From positions 186,001 to 250,000 of the forward strand of contig CBDIHH010000004.1 of the NCBI GenBank assembly GCA_965279095.1: a stretch of DNA of 64,000 nt, written 5' to 3'. Numbering within the stretch: position 1 is the first letter of the stretch; the number at the start of each line of letters is the position of its first letter. Positions 1 through 8,550 of the stretch are shown here, one piece after another. The notes under the pieces are model-generated. The model was not told where the DNA came from. It saw only the letters and a program-made list of their open reading frames with translations, and searched no databases. The translations under genes and the position numbers were made by a program. This DNA is from CBDIHH01 sp965279095 (GTDB lineage Bacteria > Pseudomonadota > Alphaproteobacteria > Caulobacterales > Caulobacteraceae).

Positions 1-258
1 GACGCGAGGACCCAGCAGCGAAGACCTGACCGTGCGGCGCGTTGAGGGTGGAGCTGCTGGGTCCTGGATGAGTCCGCTTCGCGGCTCTCCAGGATGACGG
101 CTGAGGGGGGTGCGCGACATATCCAGATAGGTCGTCATCCTTGCGCGATGCGCAGCATCGACGCGAGGACCCCGCAGCGACGACCTTGCCGTGCGGCGCG
201 TTGAGGTCTTCGCTGCTGGGTCCTGGATGAGTCCGCTTCGCGGCTCTCCAGGATGACG
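1..258. repeat. Family A intergenic palindromes, two copies
   Basis: One copy runs off the left edge (1-99) and a second lies at 133-258. Each unit is about 125 bp, bounded by CGTCATCC and GGATGACG. It has an inner inverted pair (GGACCCAGCAGCG / GCTGCTGGGTCC) and a fixed GAGTC, which fits the GANTC methylation site of CcrM. The same unit recurs at 17469-18064, 46968-47442 and 63753-63877. The repeats lie downstream of the MFS gene that reads leftwards and could form its transcript end. No gene is visible in 1-294. Confidence 0.9.
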
Positions 259-294
259 GCGAATAAGGAGGCGCTGGTCTGAAAAAACCCGTCT

Positions 295-1497
295 CTAGAC
301 CCTTCGGCGGGCCGCTCGGCCCGCCGATAGGGCCAGGGCGATGGCCGGCAGGACGATCACCGCGCTCAGCCAGTAGGGGGCGTTGACCGACAGGCCTGAG
401 AAGGTCAGGCCGGCGAACATCGGCCCGACCACCCGGGAGCCGGCGCCCAGGGCGTTGTTGATGCCGAGCATGTGGCCCTGCTGGTCGGCGTGGGTGACGC
501 GGGAGATCAGGGCCGAGACATTGGGGAAGGCCACCGCCTGGCCCAGAACCATCAGCGCCATGTTCACGACGATGAAGCCCGAGGACCAGGCCAGGGGCTG
601 GGCGATCAGGCAGACCACCATCAGGGCCATGCCGGCGGCCAGCATGTTGGCCTCGCCGAAGCGCCGCGACAGGCGGCCGGTGAGCAGGCCCTGGGCGAGG
701 CCCGCCGTGGCGCCGATGACGGCGAAGGCGGCGCCGACCTCGCGCGGGCCCCAGGCGAAGCGGGCCTGGGTCCACAGGCCGAACACAGACTCCACCCCGG
801 TGATGGCGAAGCCGGCGACGAAGGTGACGAACAGCACCCGGGCGATCACCGGATGGCGCACCGCCTGGCGCAGGGCGCCGCCCGGGGCGGGGGCGTCGGA
901 GCGCGACGGGCGACGCACGCGGCTCTCGCGCAGCAGGACGGCGGTCATGACCATGGCGACGGCGGCCATGGCGGCGCCGGCGAACAGAGGCGGCCGGAAG
1001 CCGACCAGCCCCAGCTGCGGCTGGGCGAGCAGGCCGCCGATGGCCGGGCCGACCACGAAGCCGGCGCTGACCGCCACCCCGATCAGGGCCATGCGGCCGG
1101 CGCGGCGGTCGGGCGGGGTGACGTCGACGATATAGCTCTGCACCACCGAGCCGTTGCCGCCGAACAGGCCGCCCAGGAAGCGGATCAGGATGGCCATCTC
1201 TAGGGTATTGGCGAAGCCGAGGGAGAAGTAGCACAGGGCGCTGGCGCCGATGGTGCTGATCAGGATCGGCTTGCGGCCCACCCGGTCGGATAGCCGCCCC
1301 CAGAAGGGCTCGCCGAAGCAGGAGCCAAGGGAGTAGGCGGAGAAGACCATGGCGATCTGCCAGGGCGCCGCGCCGAAGGCCTTGCCGTAGAAGGGCAGCA
1401 GGGGGATGACCATGCCCACCCCCAGAAGGTTGATGCCGATCACCAGCATCAGGGTCAGCATGGCGGCGGTGGAGGTGTGCTGGGGGGCCGCGGTCAT
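295..1497 (-). CDS. MFS drug exporter, TetA-like (DHA1)
   Basis: A 400-residue inner-membrane transporter of the major facilitator superfamily, probably a drug:proton antiporter. About twelve hydrophobic segments can be read. The loop between helices 2 and 3 carries the family signature GRLSDRVGRKP (residues 67-77), and helix 5 has a GxxxGPxxGG-type motif (VSAGFVVGPAIGG), typical of 12-helix DHA1 exporters such as class B/C tetracycline pumps. It stands alone between family A repeats downstream and the TonB receptor gene upstream, reading the same way as the latter with a 65-bp gap. The substrate cannot be read from sequence, and no TetR-type regulator lies beside it. Confidence 0.85.
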   Translation of the reverse strand: MTAAPQHTSTAAMLTLMLVIGINLLGVGMVIPLLPFYGKAFGAAPWQIAMVFSAYSLGSCFGEPFWGRLSDRVGRKPILISTIGASALCYFSLGFANTLEMAILIRFLGGLFGGNGSVVQSYIVDVTPPDRRAGRMALIGVAVSAGFVVGPAIGGLLAQPQLGLVGFRPPLFAGAAMAAVAMVMTAVLLRESRVRRPSRSDAPAPGGALRQAVRHPVIARVLFVTFVAGFAITGVESVFGLWTQARFAWGPREVGAAFAVIGATAGLAQGLLTGRLSRRFGEANMLAAGMALMVVCLIAQPLAWSSGFIVVNMALMVLGQAVAFPNVSALISRVTHADQQGHMLGINNALGAGSRVVGPMFAGLTFSGLSVNAPYWLSAVIVLPAIALALSAGRAARRRV

Positions 1498-1562
1498 GGG
1501 CTGCTATAGGGCCCCGGCGGGCGGCGGACCACCCGCATTTCCCGCCCCGTCCGCCCTATGGT

Positions 1563-3551
1563 TCAGCGGCGCAGGGAGACACCGAGGCGCAGCCCTCGCG
1601 GCGGGCCGTACGCATAGACCCCGTCGGCGGTCTGGCCGGTGGCGACGGCGGAATCCGTGAGATTGTCGGCGGCGGCCCAGACCTCGACCGCGGGGGTCAG
1701 GCGCGAGGCGGCGCGGGCGTCGAGCGTTGTGGCGGCGGGAAGGCGGCGGCTGTTGAGGTCGTCCTCGAAGCGGGCGCCCTCGTGGCGCAGCTCCAGGCGC
1801 AAGGCGAGGCGGCGGGTGGCCTGCCAGTCGGCGGTGAGGGCGGCGCCGAGGCGCGGCGCCTGGGCGGGGCGCAGGCCGTCCAGCTGGGGCGCGGCCGCCC
1901 CGCCGTCGACGCGGGCGTCGGTGTAGGTGGCGGCCGCCCGCAGCGCGACCGGGCCCCATTGGCGGCGGACTTCGCCCTCCAGGCCGACCGCGTCGATGCG
2001 GCCGGCGTTCTGGCGCTGGCGCAGGACCCCGCCGGCGGGGATGAAGCCGGCCAGGGGGAAGGTCGCCGGGCCCTGGCCAAGGGTGACGTTGGTCACGGGG
2101 TCGACCAGGGTGTTTCGGAACAGGGTCAGGCTCCAGCTGTCGCCGCCCACCCCGGCCTCCAAGCCGTAGAGGGTCTCAGGCTCCAGGGCTGGATTGGCCT
2201 CGGTGATGTCGTTGCCCACGCGGAAGGGGCGATGCAGCTCATTCAGGGTCGGGGGGCGGAAGCCGGCGTAGGCGGCCGCGCGCCAATAGCCGTCGCCCAG
2301 GTCGCGGCGCAGGCCGGCCCTGGCGGTGGGCGCCCAGCCGCTACGCCCGCCCGAGCGGGCGTCCAGGGTGAGGGCGCCGGTGGCCAGGTCGCGCTCGGTG
2401 CGGCGTCCGTCGCTGGACGACCAATGGTCGGCGCGCAGGCCGGCGGTGAGCAGCCACGGGCCCGGGCGGCGCACGGTCTCGGCGTAGAGGCCGGCGACCA
2501 GGGTGCGGCCGCCCGCCGTGCGGTCGCGGGTGAAGGCGCCGGAGAGGTAGCGGAAACGCTCGCGCGATTCGCCTTCTGCGGCGCGCAGGTCGCCGCCGAC
2601 CTCCCAGGCGCCGCCGGCCCCGCGCCAGGCGGCGTTGAGGCCCCAGCCGTGGGCGGGGGTCTCGTACTGGTCGTTGGCGGGGGTGGCGAAGGCGCGGTCG
2701 GCGGCGACGGCGACGGAGCGGTTCCGCAGGTCGCTGACCTGGGCCCAGCCTTGCAGCCGCCACCCGGCCGCGTCCCGCCCCGCCCGCGCCAGGGTGAGGC
2801 TGGCGGAGGCGCCGCGGGCGCGGGCGTCGGCGCCGGCCAGGCCGGACCCGCGCCGCTCCTCATAGGCGCCCAGCCGCGCCGCCAGCACGGCCCCGCCGGC
2901 GTCCGCCTGCACCCGCAGGGCGGCGGACGAGGCGTCCAGCGCCAGGGGGCGGTCCGCGGCGCCGCGGCGGGCGCGCACCGGGGTCCAGCCGTCGCTGTGC
3001 TCGACCGAAGCGCTGGCGAGGAGATCGAGCGGGCCTGTGCGGCCCGCGGCGGCGGCGGCGGCGCGGCGGCGGCCTAGGTCCCCGGCGGAGGCCTCGGCGC
3101 GCAGGGCCGAGCCCTCGAGGCTGTCAAGGATGACCACCCCGGTTAGGGCGCCGGCGCCGTAGGGGCCCGCGCCGCCGCCGCGCACCAGGTCCACGGCGCC
3201 GATGGCCTCGGGGGGCAGGGCGCTCCAGATCACCCAGCCGCCGAAGGGGTCGTTCTGGGGGGCGCCGTCGAGGGTGACCAGGGCGCGGCCGGCGCCGGAG
3301 GGGGCGATCTCGCGCAGGGAGATTCCCTGGGTGGTGGGATTGGCGCCGGCGCTGGAGGTGCGGCGGAATAGCGCGACCCCGGGCGAGCCGGTCAGGGCCT
3401 GGTCGAGGCGGTCATGGGCGGCCAACTGGGCGGCGTCGACGCGGGTGACGGAGAAGGCGGCGTCAGCCGGCGAGGCGGGCAGTCGCACGCTGCGCACCAC
3501 CACCGTCTCGACGGCGGGGGGCGGGACGGCGGGGGGAGGGGGGGCTGGCAT
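1563..3551 (-). CDS. TonB-dependent outer-membrane receptor, no visible signal peptide
   Basis: About 662 residues; a 22-stranded outer-membrane receptor of the BtuB/CirA size class that would import a metal complex or similar nutrient with TonB energy. A TonB-box-like ETVVV sits near residue 15. The plug shows GVALFRR, TQGISLREI and a VDLVRGGGAGPYGAGALTG stretch, and the chain ends in GVSLRR. The frame is open up to 4043, but everything upstream of 3551 reads through the SWIB gene and lacks receptor features, so ATG at 3551 is the most reasonable start. Oddly, neither this start nor any upstream extension gives a hydrophobic signal peptide: the N-terminus is a proline-rich PAPPPP stretch. 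Either the true N-terminus is lost (frameshift) or the gene is decaying. Substrate unknown. Confidence 0.75.
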   Translation of the reverse strand: MPAPPPPAVPPPAVETVVVRSVRLPASPADAAFSVTRVDAAQLAAHDRLDQALTGSPGVALFRRTSSAGANPTTQGISLREIAPSGAGRALVTLDGAPQNDPFGGWVIWSALPPEAIGAVDLVRGGGAGPYGAGALTGVVILDSLEGSALRAEASAGDLGRRRAAAAAAGRTGPLDLLASASVEHSDGWTPVRARRGAADRPLALDASSAALRVQADAGGAVLAARLGAYEERRGSGLAGADARARGASASLTLARAGRDAAGWRLQGWAQVSDLRNRSVAVAADRAFATPANDQYETPAHGWGLNAAWRGAGGAWEVGGDLRAAEGESRERFRYLSGAFTRDRTAGGRTLVAGLYAETVRRPGPWLLTAGLRADHWSSSDGRRTERDLATGALTLDARSGGRSGWAPTARAGLRRDLGDGYWRAAAYAGFRPPTLNELHRPFRVGNDITEANPALEPETLYGLEAGVGGDSWSLTLFRNTLVDPVTNVTLGQGPATFPLAGFIPAGGVLRQRQNAGRIDAVGLEGEVRRQWGPVALRAAATYTDARVDGGAAAPQLDGLRPAQAPRLGAALTADWQATRRLALRLELRHEGARFEDDLNSRRLPAATTLDARAASRLTPAVEVWAAADNLTDSAVATGQTADGVYAYGPPRGLRLGVSLRR

Positions 3552-3628
3552 GGGCCGGGCTTGGCTCTGGCGACGTCCAACGCGCGGCGGGAGTGGGGCG
3601 GGAGAGAAGGGCGGCCGGGGGAAGGATG

Positions 3629-3658
3629 GTATCGGCTGCCGTCGCCGGCAGCCGATAC
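3629..3658. terminator. Perfect 13-bp stem-loop, likely terminator of the SWIB gene
   Basis: GTATCGGCTGCCG and CGGCAGCCGATAC form a perfect 13-bp inverted repeat around a TCGC loop. It starts 25 bp beyond the stop of the leftward SWIB gene and lies upstream of the TonB receptor start. There is no obvious U-tract, so it may need Rho or act as an RNA stabiliser. Confidence 0.55.
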
Positions 3659-3682
3659 GCATCGCAGACGAGCCGGTAGGAC

Positions 3683-3946
3683 CTACTTGAGGTGCTTGGC
3701 CAGGTGTTTGTTCATCTCGAACATGCTGACGCGGTCGAGGCCGTGGAAGATCGGGCGCAGCTTGTCGTCGGCGACGATCTCGCGCTTGTTCTCGGGGTTC
3801 TGCAGGTTGTTCTTCTTGATGTATTCCCACATCTTCGAGACCACCTCGCCGCGGGCGAGCTTGGCCGAGCCGACGACGGCGGCCAGTTCGGGGGACGGGG
3901 TCAGGGGCTGCTGAAGGGCGTTCGGCTTTTTCGGGGCATCTGCCAT
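3683..3946 (-). CDS. SWIB/MDM2 domain protein
   Basis: A small 87-residue protein consisting almost entirely of one SWIB/MDM2 fold (about residues 12-87), with the family pattern KMWEYIKKNNLQNPENKR followed by DDKLRPIF and FEMNKHLAKHL. In eukaryotes this fold is part of SWI/SNF complexes. In bacteria small stand-alone SWIB proteins occur in chlamydiae and several alphaproteobacteria, and are thought to act in chromosome or topoisomerase contexts; the precise role here is unknown. The start at 3946 is chosen because the domain begins soon after it and a GAGAGGAAAA stretch lies just upstream. A longer reading to 4573 would overlap the divergent peptidase gene and adds nothing recognisable. Confidence 0.85.
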   Translation of the reverse strand: MADAPKKPNALQQPLTPSPELAAVVGSAKLARGEVVSKMWEYIKKNNLQNPENKREIVADDKLRPIFHGLDRVSMFEMNKHLAKHLK

Positions 3947-4123
3947 GGATTTTCCTCTCCAATGATCGGCGCTGTGCGGTGAGTCGCTGTGGCCACTGTA
4001 AGCACAGAGCGCCCCGTGTGGAGCCTCCCTGTCGCCGACGCAACCATCTTGCAGGGCATTCGGGCCCGAAAAGCGTCGCCGAGCCGGGTGGCGAGGGCCT
4101 GCGATAGGCCCTAAGGGCTGCCG

Positions 4124-6238
4124 ATGGCCCGGAGTTACACCCATATGCGCCTGCTCGCCGTCGCCCTGATCGGACTGACCATGACCCTGACCACCCCCGC
4201 CGCCGCCGCCACGGACGTCCCCGCCGCCGAGGATCCCCACGCCTGGCTGGAGGCGGTGGAGGGGCCCGAGGCCCTGGCCTGGGTGCGCGGTCAGAACGCC
4301 CGGTCCCTGGCGCAGCTCGAGGGCGACGAGCGCTACGCCGGCCTGCGGGCGCAGGCCCTGGCCGTGGTCACCGCCACCGACCGCATCCCCATGCCGACCC
4401 TGAGGCAGGGCCAGGTGTTCAACTTCTGGCAGGACCAGACCCATGTGCGCGGCCTGTGGCGGCGCACCAGCCTGGCCGGCTACGCCGCCGCCGCCCCGCC
4501 CTGGGAGGTGCTGCTCGACGTGGACGCCCTGGCCGCGGCGGACAAGGCCAACTGGGTGTTCAAGGGCGCCCAATGCCGGTGGCCGGACTACGGCCGCTGC
4601 CTGGTGTCCCTGTCAGACGGGGGCAAGGACGCGGTGGAGGTGCGCGAGTTCGACATCGGCGCCAAGGCTTTCGTCGCCGACGGCTTCCGCCTGCCGGCGG
4701 GCAAGCAGGACGCCGCCTGGCTGGACGCCGACACCCTGCTGGTGGCCCGCGACTGGGGGCCGGGGACGATGACCGATTCCGGCTATCCCTATATCGTCAA
4801 GCGGCTGGCCCGGGGGCAGGGGCTGGACCAGGCGGTCGAGGTGTTCCGCGGCCAGCCGCATGATGTCGCCGCCGGCGCCGCGGTGCTGCACGACGGCGAC
4901 GGGCACACCGCGGTGGTGTTCACCCGCAGCGTCACCTTCTACGAGTCCGAGACCTGGATCGACGCCCCCGGCGGGCCGGTGAAGCTGGGCCTGCCCGCCA
5001 AGCATTCCCTGCAGGGGATGGTCCGCGGCCAGCTGCTGGTGACGCTGGAGGAGGACTGGGGCGGCTTCCGCTCCGGGGCCCTGATCTCCGTCGACGCCGC
5101 CGAAGCGGCGCGCCGGCCGCAGGCGCTGACGGCCCTGCTGGTGGTTCAGCCCGGGCCGCGCCAGTCCATCGAGGGGGTCTCGACCACCCGCGGCCATGTG
5201 CTGGTGGATCTGTATGAGAACGTGCGCGGCGGGGTGCGCCGCTACGGCCTGGAAGGCGGCCGCTGGACCGGCGAGACCATCCCCCTGCCGGACAACGCCT
5301 CGGTGGGGGTGGCGGCCTCGGAGGACGACAGCGAGACCTTCTTTGCCTCGGCCACGAGCTTCCTCAGCCCGAGCGCCCTGTGGCTCTCTAAGGACCGCGG
5401 CGCGCCGACGCAGATCAAGGCGACTCCGGCGCGGTTCGACGCCTCGACCCACGTGACCGAGCAGTTCGAGGCGACCTCGAAGGACGGGACCAGGATCCCC
5501 TATTTCGTGGTGCGGCCCCGGGACATGGCCTTCGACGGGAACAACCCCACCCTGCTCTACGCTTACGGCGGCTTCCAGGTGTCGATGACGCCCTCCTACT
5601 CGGGGACCACGGGCAAGCTGTGGTTGGAGCGCGGCGGGGTCTATGTGCTGGCCAACATCCGCGGCGGCGGCGAGTTCGGCCCGGCCTGGCACCAGGCGGG
5701 GCTGAAGACGCAGCGCCAGCGGGTGTTCGACGATTTCGCGGCGGTGGCCCAGGACCTGATCGACCGCAAGATCACCCGCCCGCGCCGGCTGGGCGCCATG
5801 GGCGGCTCCAACGGCGGGCTGCTGATGGGGGTGGAGCTGACCCAGCATCCGGAGCTGTTCAACGCGGTGGTCGTTCAGGTGCCGCTGCTGGACATGTTGC
5901 GCTACCACCGGCTGCTGGCGGGGGCTTCGTGGATGGCTGAATACGGCGATCCGGACCAGGCTGAGGAGGGCGCCTTCCTGCGGTCGATCTCGCCCTACCA
6001 CAACCTGAAGCCGGGCGTGGCCTACCCTGAGCCCTTCTTCGTCACCTCGACCAAGGACGACCGGGTGCATCCCGCCCACGCGCGCAAGATGGCGGCGAAG
6101 ATGCAGGCGATGGGCCTGCCGTTCCTGTATTACGAGAACATCGACGGGGGTCACTCGGCGGCGGCGAACCTGCAGGAGACCGCCCGGCGCGTCAGCCTGG
6201 AATATCTGTATCTGACGCGAAAACTGATGGACCGATGA
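4124..6238 (+). CDS. Secreted prolyl oligopeptidase family (S9) peptidase
   Basis: A 704-residue serine peptidase. A signal peptide is visible (RLLAVALIGL...TTPAAAA); an in-frame ATG at 4145 starts exactly at it and may be the true start. The N-terminal half is the seven-bladed propeller typical of S9A enzymes; the C-terminal alpha/beta-hydrolase domain carries the nucleophile in GGSNGG (Ser562), the acid in KDDRVHP (about Asp646) and the histidine in DGGHSAA. The length matches prolyl oligopeptidases (about 700), so it should cleave short peptides after proline or related residues, here in the periplasm. Its stop overlaps the start of the next gene (ATGA), so the two are probably co-transcribed. 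Confidence 0.9.
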   Translation: MARSYTHMRLLAVALIGLTMTLTTPAAAATDVPAAEDPHAWLEAVEGPEALAWVRGQNARSLAQLEGDERYAGLRAQALAVVTATDRIPMPTLRQGQVFNFWQDQTHVRGLWRRTSLAGYAAAAPPWEVLLDVDALAAADKANWVFKGAQCRWPDYGRCLVSLSDGGKDAVEVREFDIGAKAFVADGFRLPAGKQDAAWLDADTLLVARDWGPGTMTDSGYPYIVKRLARGQGLDQAVEVFRGQPHDVAAGAAVLHDGDGHTAVVFTRSVTFYESETWIDAPGGPVKLGLPAKHSLQGMVRGQLLVTLEEDWGGFRSGALISVDAAEAARRPQALTALLVVQPGPRQSIEGVSTTRGHVLVDLYENVRGGVRRYGLEGGRWTGETIPLPDNASVGVAASEDDSETFFASATSFLSPSALWLSKDRGAPTQIKATPARFDASTHVTEQFEATSKDGTRIPYFVVRPRDMAFDGNNPTLLYAYGGFQVSMTPSYSGTTGKLWLERGGVYVLANIRGGGEFGPAWHQAGLKTQRQRVFDDFAAVAQDLIDRKITRPRRLGAMGGSNGGLLMGVELTQHPELFNAVVVQVPLLDMLRYHRLLAGASWMAEYGDPDQAEEGAFLRSISPYHNLKPGVAYPEPFFVTSTKDDRVHPAHARKMAAKMQAMGLPFLYYENIDGGHSAAANLQETARRVSLEYLYLTRKLMDR

Positions 6239-7467
6239 ACGCACCGACCCCCACCCCGGCCGCCGCGCGCACCGCCGTGCCGCGCGAGACCCTGTTCCTG
6301 GCCACCCTGGCGGTGATCAGCGGCCTGACCCCCCTGTCCATCGACATGTATCTGCCGGCCATGCCGGTGCTGCAGACGGCGCTGCACGCCACCCAGGGCG
6401 AGGTGCAGTTCACCCTGTCGGCCTATATGCTCGGCTTCGCCGTGGGCATCCTGTTCTGGGGCCCCATCGGCGACCGGCTGGGCCGACGCGGGCCGATGAT
6501 GGCGGGGCTGGGGCTCTACGCCCTGGCGTCGGCGGGCTGCGCCATGGCCGGGGCCATCGAGCCGGTGATCGCCTTCCGCGTGCTGCAGGCCTTGGGCGGC
6601 TGCGCCGTGGCCACCCTGGCGCAGGCCAGCGTGGCGGACGTCTATGAGCGCAACGAGAGCGCCCGCGCCCTGTCGCTGATGCAGCTGGTGTTCCTGGGGG
6701 CGCCGCTGCTGGCGCCGCTGATCGGCGGGGTGCTGCTGACGGCCTTCGGCTGGCGCAGCATCTTCTGGACCCTGGCCCTGTTCGCCGTGCTGAGCGTGGG
6801 CGCGGTGGCCTCCCTGCCCGACACCCTGCCGTCGCACCGGCGGGTGCGGGCGCCGGTGCTGCCGCTGATCGCCGCCTATTTCCGCATCGCCGCCAACCGC
6901 CGCTACCTGGCCTATGCCCTGAACAACGGCTGCGTCTCGGCGGGGATGTTCGCCTATATCGCCGGCACGCCGTTCATCTACATCAAGATGTTCCACGTGC
7001 CGCCCCAGGCCTTCGGCCTGCTGTTCGGCATGAATGTGGTGGGGATGCTGGCCTCCAACATCGTCAACCGGCGGCTGGTGGGACGGCTGGGATCGGACGC
7101 CATGCTGCGGATCGGGGTTAGCATCACCGCCGTCTCCGGGGTGCTGTTGCTGATCGCCGCCCTGGCCGGGCTGAAGGGGCCCCTGGGGCTGGTCTCCCTC
7201 GTGGTCCCGATCTTCGGTTTCGTCAGTTGCCTGAGCATGATCGGCCCCAACGCCGCGGCCGGGGCGATGAGCCTGTTCCGCGAGCGGGCGGGGGCGGCCT
7301 CGGCCCTGTTCGGCGCCACCAGCATGAGCATGGGCGCCATCTCCACCGCCACCGTGGGCGCCCTGGCCAACGGCACCGCCCTGCCGATGGCGACGGTGAT
7401 GTGCGTGATGGGGCTGGCGGCGCTGGGGATCAACCTGATGGCGCTGCGGGGGCGCGCGGCGGGGTAG
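6235..7467 (+). CDS. MFS multidrug exporter, Bcr/CflA type
   Basis: A 410-residue, twelve-helix inner-membrane antiporter of the Bcr/CflA branch of DHA1. Recognisable are the branch-typical LTPLSIDMYLPAMP segment in helix 1, the loop motif GPIGDRLGRRGP, and ALGGCAVATLAQASVADVYE in the helix 4 region. Members export bicyclomycin, chloramphenicol, sulfonamides or dipeptides such as cysteine conjugates. It overlaps the S9 peptidase gene by four bases, so an export role for peptide-like material is possible but is inference only. A palindromic repeat follows at 7502. Confidence 0.88.
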   Translation: MNAPTPTPAAARTAVPRETLFLATLAVISGLTPLSIDMYLPAMPVLQTALHATQGEVQFTLSAYMLGFAVGILFWGPIGDRLGRRGPMMAGLGLYALASAGCAMAGAIEPVIAFRVLQALGGCAVATLAQASVADVYERNESARALSLMQLVFLGAPLLAPLIGGVLLTAFGWRSIFWTLALFAVLSVGAVASLPDTLPSHRRVRAPVLPLIAAYFRIAANRRYLAYALNNGCVSAGMFAYIAGTPFIYIKMFHVPPQAFGLLFGMNVVGMLASNIVNRRLVGRLGSDAMLRIGVSITAVSGVLLLIAALAGLKGPLGLVSLVVPIFGFVSCLSMIGPNAAAGAMSLFRERAGAASALFGATSMSMGAISTATVGALANGTALPMATVMCVMGLAALGINLMALRGRAAG

Positions 7468-7501
7468 GGGGGGCAGAATCCTCTGCCGCTCCCTCCCATC
7501 C

Positions 7502-7757
7502 CGTCATCCTAGGCCTTGTGCCTAGGACCCAGACGCGCCGACGGTCAGGGGCGTGAGCGCCTTGAAGGGCTCAGCGTTTCTGGGTCCTAGGCACAAGGCC
7601 TAGGATGACGAGTTCTGGGAGGGTGGCGCGGCCCGCTGTCCGATCAGGTTCGGAGTGGCGATCCACCGCCCGCTTGCCCAGACGCACTGACGGTTAGGGC
7701 GTGCGCGCCTTGAAGGCGCTGTGTTTCTGGATCCTAGGCACAAGGCCTAGGATGACG
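7502..7757. repeat. Family B intergenic palindromes, one full and one partial copy
   Basis: The full copy (7502-7610) has arms CGTCATCCTAGGCCTTGTGC / GCACAAGGCCTAGGATGACG and an inner TAGGACCCAGA / TCTGGGTCCTA pair. A second copy (about 7676-7757) keeps only the centre and right arm. The region separates two convergent transcription units (MFS rightwards, btuD leftwards). The right arm of the second copy supplies the last codons and the TAG stop of the ABC ATPase gene. Confidence 0.88.
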
Positions 7758-8550
7758 GAAATGGGGGGGATGGCGGCGCGCGGCCGAGGATCTCGAGGAG
7801 GGGGCCGGCCTGGCCCGCAACCAGCCGGGTGGCGACGCCGTAGGCCTGCTCCAGGACGGCGGGAGTGAGGGCGTCGGCGGGCGGGCCCTCGGCCAGGCGG
7901 CGGCCGGCGGCGAGGACGACCACGTAGTCGGCCATGCGCAGGGCCATGGGCAGGTCGTGCAGGGTGACCACCACGCCGCGGCCCTGATCGTGGGCGAGGC
8001 GGCGCAGCAGGTCGCAGGCGTCGATCTGGTGGCCGGGGTCCAGACCGGTGAGGGGCTCGTCGGCCAGCAGCCATTCGGGCTCGCCCGCCAGGGCCCGGGC
8101 GATCAGCACCCGCGCCCGCTCGCCCCCCGACAGGGTGTTGACCACCCGATCGGCGAAGGGCTCGACCTCGGCGGCGGCCATGGCGCGGTCCACGGCGGCG
8201 CGGTCGGCCTGGGTGAGGCCGGCGGCGCCGACATGGGGGGTGCGGCCGAGGCCGACCAGGGTGCGGGCGTCCACGGCCCAGGCGACCTCGGGGGCCTGGG
8301 GCAAAAAGCCGATCAGCCGGGCGCGCGAGCGCGGGGGCAGGGCGGCGATGGGGTCGTCCCCCAGGCGGGCCTCGCCCCGGTCGGGGCGGCGCAGGCCCGC
8401 TAGGCAGGCCATCAGGGTCGACTTGCCGGCCCCGTTGGGACCGATGACGCAGGTGACCTGGCCCGGGGGCAGGACCAGGGACAGGTCGTCGAGCACGGCG
8501 CGGCCGCCGAGGCGGACGGTGAGGCCGTGGGCGCTGAGGGGGGCGGTCAC
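7747..8550 (-). CDS. btuD: Cobalamin ABC transporter ATP-binding protein
   Basis: A 267-residue ATPase of the FecE/BtuD class that powers import through the adjacent permease. Walker A GPNGAGKST, signature LSGGERARVLIARAL, Walker B LLADEPLTGLDP and the switch histidine in VVTLHDL are all present in order. The GTG start at 8550 is chosen because GTGA overlaps the permease stop, the usual spacing in such operons; the frame stays open far upstream but that reading is a shadow of the permease. The last residues (PFPSS) and the stop lie inside a family B repeat, so the native C-terminus may have been replaced. The cobalamin role rests on the riboswitch and on the order btuB-F-C-D. Confidence 0.88.
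   Translation of the reverse strand: MTAPLSAHGLTVRLGGRAVLDDLSLVLPPGQVTCVIGPNGAGKSTLMACLAGLRRPDRGEARLGDDPIAALPPRSRARLIGFLPQAPEVAWAVDARTLVGLGRTPHVGAAGLTQADRAAVDRAMAAAEVEPFADRVVNTLSGGERARVLIARALAGEPEWLLADEPLTGLDPGHQIDACDLLRRLAHDQGRGVVVTLHDLPMALRMADYVVVLAAGRRLAEGPPADALTPAVLEQAYGVATRLVAGQAGPLLEILGRAPPSPPFPSS

Noticed and set aside
3947..4573. N-terminal extension of the SWIB protein to 296 residues
   Set aside because: It runs antisense through the S9 peptidase signal and propeller region and is His/Gly-rich noise.
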